DNA of 41,410 nucleotides from Candidatus Avelusimicrobium facis (GCA_900762815.1 CAAFHX010000051.1:1-41410); one strand, 5' to 3'. Numbered from the stretch's first letter, positions 1 through 8,434 are shown. Translations and numbers: made by a program. The notes: a model not told the origin generated them from the sequence alone.

Positions 1-1554
1 AACATTCTGATTGCCCTTTTAATATGTCTGGCCGGGTCATTGCAAGCGGCCGTCTTTACCTCCAAAGACAGCCAATTTACCATAGACCTCCCCTCCGGGT
101 GGGCGCAAGCCCGCACGCCTGCGGCGGGGGCGGTGCTGTCGGTGGTGAAGGGTTCGGCGCGCATAGACATCAAGCCCGTGCCCGAGTGCAACAGCGAAAC
201 CTGCATTGAGCAAAAAACCCAAGCGGACTTGGTCAGCGTCAAAAACAAAAAAATGCAAGTGGTGGGCAATACCTTCACGGGCGAAGAAATCAAGCGCATT
301 GATTTTTCCTCCGGGGAGCCTTTCTTCTACATCAATTTTTTTACCTCCAAGAACGACTTTAGCTCCGGCTATTTTTTAATCGGCAAAACGGCGTATTCCA
401 TCTTAGCCAAAGACCTGTCCTACGCGCAAACGGATTTGATTTTCTCGCTGATCTCCCCGGTGCAAAGCATCCCCGCCTTGGAAATGGATTTGTCCGACCG
501 GCGCGCCTACGACATAGAGGCCTTGCCGGATGTCAGCTCCCAGCCCATCATGGCGGTGCAGCCCGTACAAAAGAAGCTGCTCCCGCCGCAAATTCCGGCG
601 GTCGCTGCGGCGGCGCCCCAAGCGGCCCCGGGCCGGCGGCTGCACACCTTGGTTACGCGCAATATGCCCCCTTATATCAAACAGTTGGGGCACGGGTTTG
701 ACGCCTTGGTGGCTTTGCTCTTTTTGTATGTTCTGCTGCAGGCGGGGGCGGTGGTGGTCCGCGGCTTTATCAAGCCGCAGGAGCCGCAAACCCAGGTCAA
801 CCCCCATTCGCCTTACCCGATTAAATTCCGCCGTCTCTATGGCACGCCCTCGCTGATCTTCCGCGCACGGGACAACCAGGGCAATGTGCTGCTTTCGCTG
901 TCGGCGCGTTGGGACGGCTTGTTCTTATTTGGCGGATTAATTTTGATTATCGGGGCGGTGCTGGTCATGGCTTTTACAGGCGTGCTGGAGACCACCCGCG
1001 CCGTGCGTTTAAGCGCCTTTACTTATAACACCGTATACTCGGCGGTATCGTTGGTCATTCCGCTGGGGTTTGTCATTTTTATTTGCGGCATTTTGTGGTC
1101 CCAATTGGTGCTGCGCCAGTTTGCCTTGTATGACAGCAAAGGCCAAAAGGCCGTGTATGTGATGCAGCGGGGCTTTGGGCTCAAGAAAGAATGCTACCTG
1201 GCTTATTTCGTCAAATCCAAAGAAGTGCTCTTGCTGGAACGCAAACGCTTTTCCTGGCTGCGCAAATGGCAACTGCTGGATAAGGAGCGCCACGTTTTGG
1301 CGCACATTTACGAGGACTCCCCCGCCCGCGCCGTTGTCCGCAAATTCACGGGCCATTTGTGGGGCTTGCTGCGCGCCAGCTACGTCATAGAAGGGCCCAT
1401 GGACAGCCAGGGAAAAATTGAAAATTCCCGCGCCGCTTTCAACCGCTTTGTATGCAATATGGATAAACCGCAAGCGCTCTCCGCGCGCGATCTGCTGGTT
1501 ACCGCTTTGATTGTCAACATCCGCGACCGGGATAAATGGTACCCCTGGTTCTGA
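1..1554 (+). CDS. Exported/membrane protein of unknown function, 5'-truncated by window edge
   Basis: The reading frame is open from base 1. It begins with a hydrophobic stretch ending in SLQA that reads as the tail of a Sec signal peptide, so the true start lies upstream of the window and the TTG at 40 is internal. The exported N-domain (about 150 residues) is followed by an Ala/Pro-rich linker. Three membrane spans follow, encoded near 700-770, 920-990 and 1040-1110. The cytosolic or exported C-terminal part (about 1110-1554) is a run of short beta-like strands with the order 'YDSKGQKAVYVM...LLERKRF...LLDKERHVLAHIYE...SYVIEGP'. This loosely recalls LURP-one/tubby-like folds, but that resemblance is weak and unverified. 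The stop overlaps the next gene's ATG by one base (TGATG), implying translational coupling to the D,D-peptidase gene and possibly an envelope role. I do not recognise the family. Confidence 0.75.
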   Translation, partial: NILIALLICLAGSLQAAVFTSKDSQFTIDLPSGWAQARTPAAGAVLSVVKGSARIDIKPVPECNSETCIEQKTQADLVSVKNKKMQVVGNTFTGEEIKRIDFSSGEPFFYINFFTSKNDFSSGYFLIGKTAYSILAKDLSYAQTDLIFSLISPVQSIPALEMDLSDRRAYDIEALPDVSSQPIMAVQPVQKKLLPPQIPAVAAAAPQAAPGRRLHTLVTRNMPPYIKQLGHGFDALVALLFLYVLLQAGAVVVRGFIKPQEPQTQVNPHSPYPIKFRRLYGTPSLIFRARDNQGNVLLSLSARWDGLFLFGGLILIIGAVLVMAFTGVLETTRAVRLSAFTYNTVYSAVSLVIPLGFVIFICGILWSQLVLRQFALYDSKGQKAVYVMQRGFGLKKECYLAYFVKSKEVLLLERKRFSWLRKWQLLDKERHVLAHIYEDSPARAVVRKFTGHLWGLLRASYVIEGPMDSQGKIENSRAAFNRFVCNMDKPQALSARDLLVTALIVNIRDRDKWYPWF

Positions 1555-3044
1555 TGTCAGGCCGCCGCTTTATGATAAACAAACATTTTCTTGCTTTGGC
1601 TTGGCTCGGGCTGGTGGGAAGCGTCGCAGCGCAGCCGCTCAACCCCGCCATAGACCCCTTGGCCGCCCGGTATAGCGCGCTGCAGGGCACCAGCTGGGCC
1701 GCCGCAGCCGGCTATGTGCAAAACAAAGCGCCCCTGTTTTCCGTCCGGCCGGATTTGCGTTTGGCCCCGGCCTCTACCTTAAAGCTCCTCACGTCCGCCG
1801 CGGCGCTGGACGCTTTTGGCCCGCAACACCGCTTTCAAACGCAACTTTACATAGACGCTTTGCCCGATGAACACGGCGTATTGAACGGCAATTTGTACAT
1901 CCGCGCCGGGGGCGACCCAACGCTGGGCTCTTCCCGCGTGCAGGGCAGCTTAAACGCAGAACAGCTGCTGCAACGCTGGACGCAACAAATCCGGCAGGCC
2001 GGCATCCGGAAAATCAACGGCGATGTGTACGCCGACATTTCTTTGTTTGAGGGGCCGTCTATCCCTGCCAAAGTCAATTGGCAAAACATCGGCAACTATT
2101 TTGCCGCGCCCGCCACGGCGCTGGCGTTTCATGACAATTCCTTTCAAATTCATTTTGCCCCGCAGGCCCGCCACGGCGCCCGGGTGGAGGTACGCTCCGC
2201 CCAGCCGCAAACCGACGGCTTACGTTTGCGCTCTTTTGTAACGGTAGACGCCGGCAGCACCAAAGACAATGCCTATGTATACGGCGCCCCGGGCCAATAC
2301 GAAATGGAAATTTACGGCACCCTGCCCGCCACCCGTTTCACGGGCTATACGATTTCTGCCGCCTTGCCCGATGCGCCGCAGCTGCTGACCGATTTATTCG
2401 TGCAAACCTTGGAAAGCCACGGCGTGGACGTCAGCGGCCGGGGGATGCTGCTGGAAGAAGCGCCCGATTATGAGGCCATGCGTTTGCTTTACACGCATTT
2501 TTCCCCCCCGCTCCAAGACATCCTTTACATCGTTAACAAACGCAGCTTTAATTTCTATGCCGAAATGCTGCTGCGCCAGCTGGCCGTGCATGCCGGACAC
2601 AAGGGCTCGGTGGAGGCGGGGTTAAATGAACTGTATCGCTTTTTGCGCCGCCAAGGGATTTCTACGGAGAATGTGTTGCTCTACGACGGCAGCGGGCTCT
2701 CGCGAGATAATCAACTGACGGTGCAAACCTTGCTGGAGTTGCTGCAGGTAATGGCCCAACGGCCGGATTTTCCGTCTTATTATTATTCCTTGGCCACCCT
2801 GCAAGACCGGGGCGATTTGCTTTTGCTGCGGCGGTTTTTGGCCCCGTTTAAACGAACGCAAGATGTACACGTAAAAGGCGGCACTTTAGATGGTGTTAAA
2901 GCCCAGGCGGGCTATGTGCGAGACCAAAACGGGGAGCTGATTGCCTTTGCGTTTATCGCCAATAATTTAATTGCCAAGGACGAAGGCATCAACCGCTTTT
3001 ACGAAGACTTGCTCAAGCTGCTTTTACAACAACCCCAAAAATAA
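1554..3044 (+). CDS. dacB: D-alanyl-D-alanine carboxypeptidase/endopeptidase, DacB/PBP4 family (peptidase S13)
   Basis: This is a periplasmic serine peptidase that trims or cleaves peptidoglycan stem peptides and cross-links. It has an N-terminal signal peptide (basic RR/K/H region, hydrophobic core, then SVAAQ). The catalytic SxxK is S74-T-L-K77, the second motif is S331-F-N333, and the third is K441-G-G-T, numbered from the start at 1554. The long insertion between SxxK and SxN is typical of the PBP4 class. S13 enzymes usually have KTG in the third motif, so the KGG here is a variant. The chosen start overlaps the upstream stop by one base. ATGs at 1536 and 1572 are alternatives, and the one at 1572 would still leave a signal peptide. 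Family assignment is firm; substrate preference cannot be read. Confidence 0.9.
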   Translation: MSGRRFMINKHFLALAWLGLVGSVAAQPLNPAIDPLAARYSALQGTSWAAAAGYVQNKAPLFSVRPDLRLAPASTLKLLTSAAALDAFGPQHRFQTQLYIDALPDEHGVLNGNLYIRAGGDPTLGSSRVQGSLNAEQLLQRWTQQIRQAGIRKINGDVYADISLFEGPSIPAKVNWQNIGNYFAAPATALAFHDNSFQIHFAPQARHGARVEVRSAQPQTDGLRLRSFVTVDAGSTKDNAYVYGAPGQYEMEIYGTLPATRFTGYTISAALPDAPQLLTDLFVQTLESHGVDVSGRGMLLEEAPDYEAMRLLYTHFSPPLQDILYIVNKRSFNFYAEMLLRQLAVHAGHKGSVEAGLNELYRFLRRQGISTENVLLYDGSGLSRDNQLTVQTLLELLQVMAQRPDFPSYYYSLATLQDRGDLLLLRRFLAPFKRTQDVHVKGGTLDGVKAQAGYVRDQNGELIAFAFIANNLIAKDEGINRFYEDLLKLLLQQPQK

Positions 3045-3076
3045 AACTCTTTGGAAAATTGTTTATCCGCGCAAGA

Positions 3077-3109
3077 CAGGCGGAGCAAATCGTTGATTTG
3101 CCCCGCCTG
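3077..3109. terminator. Long hairpin between convergent genes (possible bidirectional terminator)
   Basis: Two 15-nt arms (3077-3091 and 3095-3109) are complementary except for one mismatch and are separated by a 3-nt loop. The hairpin lies between the stop of the D,D-peptidase gene (3044) and the stop of the opposing MATE gene (3134). No run of T follows on either strand, so it is not a classical intrinsic terminator. Position and stability suggest a transcript-end stem for one or both genes. Confidence 0.5.
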
Positions 3110-3133
3110 CGTAAATGTCCGCTGCGCTTGGGG

Positions 3134-4504
3134 TTAATTTCCCGTAACGCGAAGGTCCTTCCACTTTCCTTGGAACACCCTCCACACCATCGCCACCGCC
3201 GTCAGCCCCGCGTAAAACGTCAGCCAGCTCCACACGGCAAACACGCTGCCATGCCATTTATACACAATCAGCCACGTCCCCGGGATGAGCACCCCCCACG
3301 CACACACCAGCATTACCAGCATATAAAATTTAGTGTCGCCTGCGCCGCGCAGCGTCTCGCCGAAAATCAAGTAGGTAGCGTCAAAAATCACAAAGCAGCT
3401 GACCAATTTCATCAGCGGATAGGTCTTGGCGGCAATTTCTGCGGCATGGGGCGAAGAGGCCGGGATGAACAACCCCACAAACAGCGGCGCAAAAAAGAAG
3501 AACGCCACCCCCACGACCCCGGCATAAGCATAGCCCAATTTACAGGCATTTTTAAGCACTTGCACACTCAAATCCGGCCGGCGCAGCCCTTGGTATTTAC
3601 TGACCAAAATCTGTATGCCCATTCCCAGGCCCAAAATCACCATAAACACCACCGGCTGCATGGACATTACAATGTTGCTGGCCTCCAGCGAGAGCACGTC
3701 AATATTGCCTACCATAAAGGTAAACAGGGTAAAGGACATAATGTCCATTAAAAACCCAAAACCGTTGGGCACCCCATAGCGCAGCAGCCGCGCAAACACC
3801 GGCTTGTAAAAGCCCGCCAGCTGCGCCACTTTAAAGCTTTTGCGCGTGCGCGAGCCAAAAATCAGCGTGCCGTAAATGGCCGTTATCACCAGCGAGCCGA
3901 TGACCGTGGCCCAAGCCGCGCCGTCTATGCCCATGGGCGCAAAGCCCAGCTTGCCAAAGATCATCACATAGTCCAGGCCGATATTGACCACATTGCCGCA
4001 CAGGGCCGCATACATGGGCACTTTGGTGTTTCCCCGGCCGCTAAAAAAACCGGCCAAAGCACTGTTAATGACGCTAAATCCGGCAAATAAGTTTAAAATG
4101 GTAAAGTATTTTATTTCCAGCGGCGTTACTTCCGCTCCGTGCCGAAACATGTTGATAATTGCATGGCCCACAGGGGTCAAGGCGGCTAAAATAAGCGAGG
4201 AAATAACCGCCAGCCACACGCCCTGCCACAACGAAATGGTTACCGAGGCCTTTCTTTTGCGGGCACAATACTGCGCAATAAACACACTAGTATAACTAGC
4301 CAGCCCCATAAACAGAGCGGCAAACGTCATGGCCAATACGCCGCCGGGCACGCACGCGGCCAGGGCGTCATGGCTAAACCAAGACAAAAACATCCGGTCC
4401 GCAAATTGCATAATGACCTGTGCGGCCATGGTTATAATCAGCGGATAAGACAGAAACCACAATTCCCGCAAAGACGCTTGCGGATAAACCTGCGTTTCTT
4501 TCAA
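3134..4504 (-). CDS. MATE-family multidrug/toxin efflux transporter
   Basis: An inner-membrane antiporter of the MATE superfamily (NorM/DinF type), which extrudes cationic drugs or metabolites using a Na+ or H+ gradient. At 456 residues with about 12 predicted spans in two pseudo-symmetric halves, it has the usual family length. The N-terminus (LSYPLIITMAAQVIMQFADRMF) and the 'GAAWATVIG' segment in the middle are characteristic MATE stretches. The start is TTG at 4504. It is supported by a good Shine-Dalgarno AGGAG at 4511-4515, six bases upstream, with no ATG nearby in frame. The intrinsic terminator of the cold-shock gene lies directly upstream, so the gene is probably transcribed by itself or by read-through. 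Substrate is not predictable. Confidence 0.92.
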   Translation of the reverse strand: MKETQVYPQASLRELWFLSYPLIITMAAQVIMQFADRMFLSWFSHDALAACVPGGVLAMTFAALFMGLASYTSVFIAQYCARKRKASVTISLWQGVWLAVISSLILAALTPVGHAIINMFRHGAEVTPLEIKYFTILNLFAGFSVINSALAGFFSGRGNTKVPMYAALCGNVVNIGLDYVMIFGKLGFAPMGIDGAAWATVIGSLVITAIYGTLIFGSRTRKSFKVAQLAGFYKPVFARLLRYGVPNGFGFLMDIMSFTLFTFMVGNIDVLSLEASNIVMSMQPVVFMVILGLGMGIQILVSKYQGLRRPDLSVQVLKNACKLGYAYAGVVGVAFFFFAPLFVGLFIPASSPHAAEIAAKTYPLMKLVSCFVIFDATYLIFGETLRGAGDTKFYMLVMLVCAWGVLIPGTWLIVYKWHGSVFAVWSWLTFYAGLTAVAMVWRVFQGKWKDLRVTGN

Positions 4505-4523
4505 TTTCTACTCCTGTACCATT

Positions 4524-4553
4524 AAAAAAACCCGCGCCCTGGAGCGCGGGTTT
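4524..4553 (-). terminator. Intrinsic terminator of the cold-shock gene
   Basis: On the minus strand, ACCCGCGC and GCGCGGGT arms form an 8-bp GC-rich stem with a small loop, extended by flanking A/T pairs, and are followed immediately by seven T residues. It sits 20-50 bases after the csp stop and just before the MATE ribosome-binding site. It therefore ends the csp transcript. Confidence 0.93.
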
Positions 4554-4573
4554 GTAAAGTCTAAAAAATAAAT

Positions 4574-4777
4574 TTATTTTTTAACGACTTTCACGGCTTT
4601 CGGGCCTTTTTCGGATTCGACGATTTCGAATTCCACTTCTTGGCCTTCGGCTAAGGTTTTAAAACCATCGCCCTGAATTTCCTGGTAGTGCACAAAGAGA
4701 TCTTTAGAACCGTCTTCGGGCGTGATGAAACCATAACCTTTCTGGTCGTTAAACCACTTCACTTTTCCGTTTGCCAT
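4574..4777 (-). CDS. Cold-shock domain protein, CspA family
   Basis: A single cold-shock (OB-fold) domain of 67 residues that binds single-stranded RNA or DNA and acts as an RNA chaperone. RNP1 is KGYGFI (residues 13-18) and RNP2 is LFVHY (27-31), a variant of the usual FVHF. The start '[10 protein letters not shown]' is typical of the family. A purine-rich Shine-Dalgarno (AAGGAAG) lies about 11 bases upstream. The gene is monocistronic, with its own extended -10 promoter and terminator. Its roughly 57-nt leader starts with a small hairpin (separate entry), in keeping with post-transcriptional control of csp genes. Confidence 0.97.
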   Translation of the reverse strand: MANGKVKWFNDQKGYGFITPEDGSKDLFVHYQEIQGDGFKTLAEGQEVEFEIVESEKGPKAVKVVKK

Positions 4778-4810
4778 TTTACTTTTTACTTCCTTATATT
4801 ATTTATTTCG

Positions 4811-4833
4811 GATACCTAAACTTAATAGGTATC
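4811..4833 (-). promoter_or_regulatory. Inverted repeat at predicted 5' end of csp mRNA
   Basis: GATACCT (4811-4817) and AGGTATC (4827-4833) are a perfect 7-bp inverted repeat with a 9-nt loop. The predicted transcription start is about 4834, so in RNA this stem would be the very first element of the leader. It could be a 5' stabilising stem, a temperature-responsive leader element, or an operator at +1. Confidence 0.55.
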
Positions 4834-4840
4834 TATAAGT

Positions 4841-4869
4841 ATTATAGCATAACTTTTCGTTTTTAACAC
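4841..4869 (-). promoter_or_regulatory. Promoter of the cold-shock gene (extended -10)
   Basis: On the minus strand, TGC-TATAAT (-10 hexamer at 4841-4846, TG at -15/-14) is a perfect extended -10. The -35 region around 4864-4869 is poor, as expected for an extended -10 promoter. The start point should be near 4834, leaving a leader of about 57 nt. Confidence 0.75.
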
Positions 4870-4896
4870 AGGATTTTATTTTTTTATCTTCTTTTT

Positions 4897-4905
4897 TGCT
4901 ATAGT
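4897..4905 (+). promoter_or_regulatory. Extended -10 promoter directly before formimidoyltransferase (leaderless)
   Basis: TGC-TATAGT ends at 4905 and the ATG begins at 4912, six bases later. Transcription would therefore begin on or next to the start codon. No Shine-Dalgarno precedes the ATG. The same geometry occurs before the TPR gene at 8307. Confidence 0.65.
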
Positions 4906-4911
4906 AATGCT

Positions 4912-5880
4912 ATGCCCTTAATAGAAGCCGTGCCCAATCTTTCCGAAGGGCGCAACCTCCCCCTCCTGCACCACCTGGGCCGGAGGCTGCGGCAAACGCC
5001 GCACGTGCGCCTGCTGGGCTTAGACCCCAACCCCTGCGCCCACCGCACCGTGTTTACGCTCCTGGGCGAGCCGGACGCGCTGCTGGAGGCCTTGTTTGAC
5101 CTGTTTGCCCAGGCGGCGCAACACCTGGACATGCGCGTGCAACACGGGGCACACCCGCGCCTGGGCGCGGTGGACGTCTGCCCGTTGGTGCCGCTGCAAG
5201 GGGTTTCTTTGCCGCAGGCCGCCGCCTATGCACGCGCCCTGGGGCAACGCGTCGGGCAAGAGCTGCATATCCCCGTCTATTTGTATGAAGCCGCCGCCAC
5301 CGCGCCGGAGCGCAAAAATTTGGCCTTTCTTCGGCGGGGAGAATATGAAAACCTGGCCGGCAAATTGCAAAAGCTGCCGCCGGATTTCGGCCCGCACACC
5401 TTTACGCCGTCCGTTCAAAAAACGGGCGCCACAGTCATCGGCGCGCGACCCATTTTAATTGCCTTTAACATCAATTTAAACACCACAGACGTGCTCCCCG
5501 CGCAAGTCATCGCCGCCCGCCTGCGCGAAAGTAACGGCGGCTTAAAAGGCGTGAAGGCCATCGGGTGGTATATGGAAAATTTCCGCCGGGCGCAGGTATC
5601 TTGCAATATTACCGATTTTCACGCCGCGCCGCTGGCACGGGTGTTTGAAACCTGCCAACGCCACGCCGCGCAATTGGGTTTGCAAGCCACAGGGTGCGAG
5701 CTGGTGGGGCTGGCCCCGCTGCAGGCCTTGCTGCAAGCCGGGCGGCACTACGCTCCGGCGCAGCGTTCCCCGCGCGCGCTGCTGCAAGCGGCCGCCAACG
5801 GGCTGAATTTAAATGAAGTAAAGCCCTTTGACCCCCAAGAGCAAATCCTGGAAATTAAAGCCGGACTAGCTGCGTATTAA
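4912..5880 (+). CDS. ftcD: Glutamate formimidoyltransferase (formiminotransferase, EC 2.1.2.5), stand-alone
   Basis: Cytosolic enzyme that transfers the formimino group from formiminoglutamate to tetrahydrofolate, the last folate-linked step of one histidine degradation route. The 322-residue protein covers the N- and C-subdomains of the transferase only. The cyclodeaminase half of bifunctional FTCD is absent. The signature HPRLGAVDVCPL includes H81, aligned with the catalytic His of mammalian FTCD. The stretches 'GARPILIAFNINLNT' and 'KAIGW' are further family hallmarks. No hut genes are adjacent. The 3' end overlaps the convergent rsmA by 26 bp, so there is no room for a terminator between them. 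The start lacks a Shine-Dalgarno and is probably leaderless. Confidence 0.93.
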   Translation: MPLIEAVPNLSEGRNLPLLHHLGRRLRQTPHVRLLGLDPNPCAHRTVFTLLGEPDALLEALFDLFAQAAQHLDMRVQHGAHPRLGAVDVCPLVPLQGVSLPQAAAYARALGQRVGQELHIPVYLYEAAATAPERKNLAFLRRGEYENLAGKLQKLPPDFGPHTFTPSVQKTGATVIGARPILIAFNINLNTTDVLPAQVIAARLRESNGGLKGVKAIGWYMENFRRAQVSCNITDFHAAPLARVFETCQRHAAQLGLQATGCELVGLAPLQALLQAGRHYAPAQRSPRALLQAAANGLNLNEVKPFDPQEQILEIKAGLAAY

Positions 5881-6625
5881 GCTGCAAAAAAGCCGCCAGC
5901 GGCACCGTTTCCGCCCGTACCTGCGGGGCCAGCTTGGCCGCCTGCAAAGCCTCTGTTACCGCCGCTTTATCATACCCGCTTAACACCAAAGAATTGTAAA
6001 GCGTTTTGCGTTTGTGCGCAAAAGCCGCCTGTACCAGCCGGGCAAAACGCCGGTACTTCTCCGCCGTGGCAAAAGGCGTTTGCTTTTTGGCAAAGGTCAA
6101 CACCAGGCTCTCCACTTTCGGCGGCGGATTAAAACAGGCCTTGCCCACCTTGAGCAGCGGTTTGATTTCGGCGCGCAGCTGGCTTAAAACACTTAGCGGC
6201 CCGTAGCCCGCCGCGCCGGACGGAGCCAAAATGCGTTGGGCCTGTTCTTTTTGGAACATAAACACCGCGCCGTCAAAATACGGCCAAGAGAGCACCTTGT
6301 CTAAAATTTCCGCCGCATCTATGTAAGGCAAATTGCTCACAAAAAAGGCCGGCTCAGCGGGCAAGGCGGCCAAATCAAATTTCAAAAAATCCGCCAGCAC
6401 CATGTGCCCCGCCAGCGCGGGCCAATGCGTTAACAAGTACGCCTGCATTTGCGGGTCAATTTCCACCAAAGTTAAATGCGCTGCATGGTGAAGCAACAGC
6501 TTTTGTGTCAGCGCGCCTTGCCCGGGGCCGATTTCCACCACCTGCCGCGCCTGCGGCGGCACGGCGGCGACGATGCCCTCTATCACGCGCTGATTGATTA
6601 AAAAATGCTGTCCGTACTTTCTCAC
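5855..6625 (-). CDS. rsmA: 16S rRNA (adenine1518-N6/adenine1519-N6)-dimethyltransferase
   Basis: Dimethylates the two adjacent adenines in helix 45 of 16S rRNA during 30S maturation, in the cytosol with SAM as donor. The SAM-binding motif I is EIGPGQGALT (31-40), the acidic VEID strand end is at about 54-57, and the catalytic NLPY motif is at 98-101. 'PPPKVES' in the C-terminal part is also typical. The 256-residue length fits KsgA. The start is GTG at 6625, inside the upstream TPR gene's stop (GTGA overlap), with a strong GGAGGA three bases before it. This implies translational coupling. The gene ends convergently inside ftcD. Confidence 0.96.
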   Translation of the reverse strand: MRKYGQHFLINQRVIEGIVAAVPPQARQVVEIGPGQGALTQKLLLHHAAHLTLVEIDPQMQAYLLTHWPALAGHMVLADFLKFDLAALPAEPAFFVSNLPYIDAAEILDKVLSWPYFDGAVFMFQKEQAQRILAPSGAAGYGPLSVLSQLRAEIKPLLKVGKACFNPPPKVESLVLTFAKKQTPFATAEKYRRFARLVQAAFAHKRKTLYNSLVLSGYDKAAVTEALQAAKLAPQVRAETVPLAAFLQLNTQLVRL

Positions 6626-8307
6626 GGCTCCTCCAAAATTTTTAAATTGCGCCGGGCGGTTTTATTCTCCGGGCTCAGCTGCAGTACGGCCCGGTACTGC
6701 GCCGCCGCTTGCGCGTCATCGCCGGCAATGACCGCCGCCGTGCCCAAGCCCAATAAAGGCAAAATATCCTGCGGATGATGCGCCTGTGCGGCGGCAAAAG
6801 CTGCCCCGGCCGCCGCCGCATCTCCGCCCAGCAACGCAGCCAGCCCTTGCAAAATCACATACTCGTTTGACGGCTGTTGCCGGACCAGCTCCGCCAAATC
6901 CGTTTGAATTTCCTGCACGTAACGCACCCAGGTTTTGCCCATGAGCCACAGGCCCATGTCATTGCCTACGATGCGCGGGTCATACACAGCCTTGGGGGCG
7001 GTGGTGCGGTTTGGGCCCAGCGCCGCAGGAGAGGCGTAATCTAAGGTGCGGCCCTGCAGCGTCATACTGACGTCGTATCGGTCCGCCGCGGCGGCCACGG
7101 CCCGGCCCAATTCGGCGGCCAGCTCTTGCACTTGGCGGGCGCGGGTCTGCGGGTCGGCGGCATTCAAAACAAAGTTCCGCTTAAAAGCCAAAGAGGAGGG
7201 GCCCCCCGCCCCGGCCGGTGAACCGGAACGCAAGGTTTCATAGGCCTCGGCAAATCGGCTGGGGCCCGCTGACGCGGCGGGCGCAGCGGCAGGCTCATAA
7301 TGGAGCGCCGCTTCCACCTGAATGTCTTTGGCGGCGGGGACCTTGAGCAAATTTTCCTTAAATTTTTCTATTTGTTTTTCAAAGGCCCCGGGGGAACGGC
7401 CGCTGGCACGGTACACGGCGTTCAGCGCCAGGCCCCCCTCTTTAAACGGGGCAATGGAAAAGGCCCCTTCCAACACGTCCCGCGCACGCGCCGTTTGGTT
7501 TTGGCGCAACAGCAAATAAGCATAGCGCAGCCGGGCCACAAAATCGCCGGGTTTGGTTTTGACGGCTTTTTTGTAATATTTCAAGGCGGCGGGGTAGTTT
7601 TCCCGCTTTTCGTACAAGGCGGCCAAGGCCAGCTGCGCGTCCTCGTATGCAAAGAACAAACGCAAGGCTTTTTTATAGGCGGCCTCGGCCTGGGTATCGC
7701 GCCCCATGAGGTCATAGAGTGTGCCCAGTTGATACTGATAAAGCGGTTCGCGCGGGGCCAGCGCCACCGCTTGGCGGTAGTGGTCCAGGGCGGTTTCATA
7801 CTTTTTTTGTGCGGCGTAGGTGGAGCCTAAATTCATATGCGTATCGGCCTTGGCGGGGTTGATTTGATTGGCCTGCAAAAAGTGCGCCTGCGCCCGGTCC
7901 AAATCGCCTTTCCACCCCCAAGCAATGCCCAGCAGCTGGTGAGCCATGGCATTTTGCGGGTCCAACCGCAGCCCCTCGCGGTATTCGGTCATGGCCGCGT
8001 CCACCCGTCCGGCCCAGTACAAAGAGGCCCCGTACAGCAAATGCGGCAGCGCGTCTTGCGGATTTTTGATGATGGCCTTGGCAAAGGAATTGGCGGCGGC
8101 ATGGTAGCGCGTTGCGGCCATTTCATTCATGCCCCGGCGCATGTCTGAGACGGACTGGTCCAACATCATGCGGTCCCACACCGTTTGGGAATAGTCGGTC
8201 TTGATTTCTTTTTTTCCGATAGAAAACGGAAAGAACGCCTGCGCGGGCTGCGCGGCGAAAAACAAGCCAAAAAGAAACAGGGCCAGGCCCCGGCGGCGGT
8301 TGGACAT
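6622..8307 (-). CDS. Exported TPR-repeat protein
   Basis: 561 residues. The N-terminus (basic RRR, hydrophobic LALFLFGLFFA, then QPAQA) is a Sec signal peptide, so the protein is probably periplasmic. At least seven consecutive tetratricopeptide repeats span roughly residues 60-300 (A..H..LG..Y..G patterns such as 'LLYGASLYWAGRVDAA' and 'MNLGSTYAAQKKYETA'). A Pro/Ala/Gly-rich linker follows, then a mixed domain, then one or two C-terminal TPRs ('LLGLGTAAVIAGDDAQAA'). TPRs mediate protein-protein contacts; no enzymatic motif is visible. It shares a transcript with rsmA through a 4-base overlap. The start at 8307 has no Shine-Dalgarno and lies six bases after a -10 box. Confidence 0.88.
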   Translation of the reverse strand: MSNRRRGLALFLFGLFFAAQPAQAFFPFSIGKKEIKTDYSQTVWDRMMLDQSVSDMRRGMNEMAATRYHAAANSFAKAIIKNPQDALPHLLYGASLYWAGRVDAAMTEYREGLRLDPQNAMAHQLLGIAWGWKGDLDRAQAHFLQANQINPAKADTHMNLGSTYAAQKKYETALDHYRQAVALAPREPLYQYQLGTLYDLMGRDTQAEAAYKKALRLFFAYEDAQLALAALYEKRENYPAALKYYKKAVKTKPGDFVARLRYAYLLLRQNQTARARDVLEGAFSIAPFKEGGLALNAVYRASGRSPGAFEKQIEKFKENLLKVPAAKDIQVEAALHYEPAAAPAASAGPSRFAEAYETLRSGSPAGAGGPSSLAFKRNFVLNAADPQTRARQVQELAAELGRAVAAAADRYDVSMTLQGRTLDYASPAALGPNRTTAPKAVYDPRIVGNDMGLWLMGKTWVRYVQEIQTDLAELVRQQPSNEYVILQGLAALLGGDAAAAGAAFAAAQAHHPQDILPLLGLGTAAVIAGDDAQAAAQYRAVLQLSPENKTARRNLKILEEP

Positions 8308-8313
8308 AGAATT

Positions 8314-8322
8314 ATTGTAGCA
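8314..8322 (-). promoter_or_regulatory. Extended -10 promoter before TPR-rsmA (leaderless)
   Basis: The minus strand reads TGC-TACAAT, then AATTCT, then ATG at 8307. The hexamer (8314-8319) is six bases from the start codon, so initiation would fall on the ATG. The -35 region is not recognisable. This matches the arrangement before the formimidoyltransferase gene. Confidence 0.65.
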
Positions 8323-8384
8323 ATATTGCGCGCCCCGGGGAACGGAAAAACAGGAGTATTTACCACATGCCGGGCCCCTGCATA

Positions 8385-8418
8385 TAAAAAACCCCGGGGT
8401 TTCTTTCGTCCCCGGGGT
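8385..8418 (-). terminator. Intrinsic terminator closing the six-gene bitopic-protein block
   Basis: The minus strand shows ACCCCGGGG (8410-8418), a 10-nt loop, then CCCCGGGGT (8391-8399) followed by a run of T. It starts 16 bases after the stop of the 1214-residue gene. It is one of the strongest intrinsic terminators in the window and marks the downstream boundary of the array. Confidence 0.93.
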
Positions 8419-8434
8419 GTAAAACTTTTACGGC

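Noticed and set aside
24..209. Small plus-strand frames near the window start
   Set aside because: They overlap the truncated exported-protein frame, which is open from base 1 with a signal-peptide tail.
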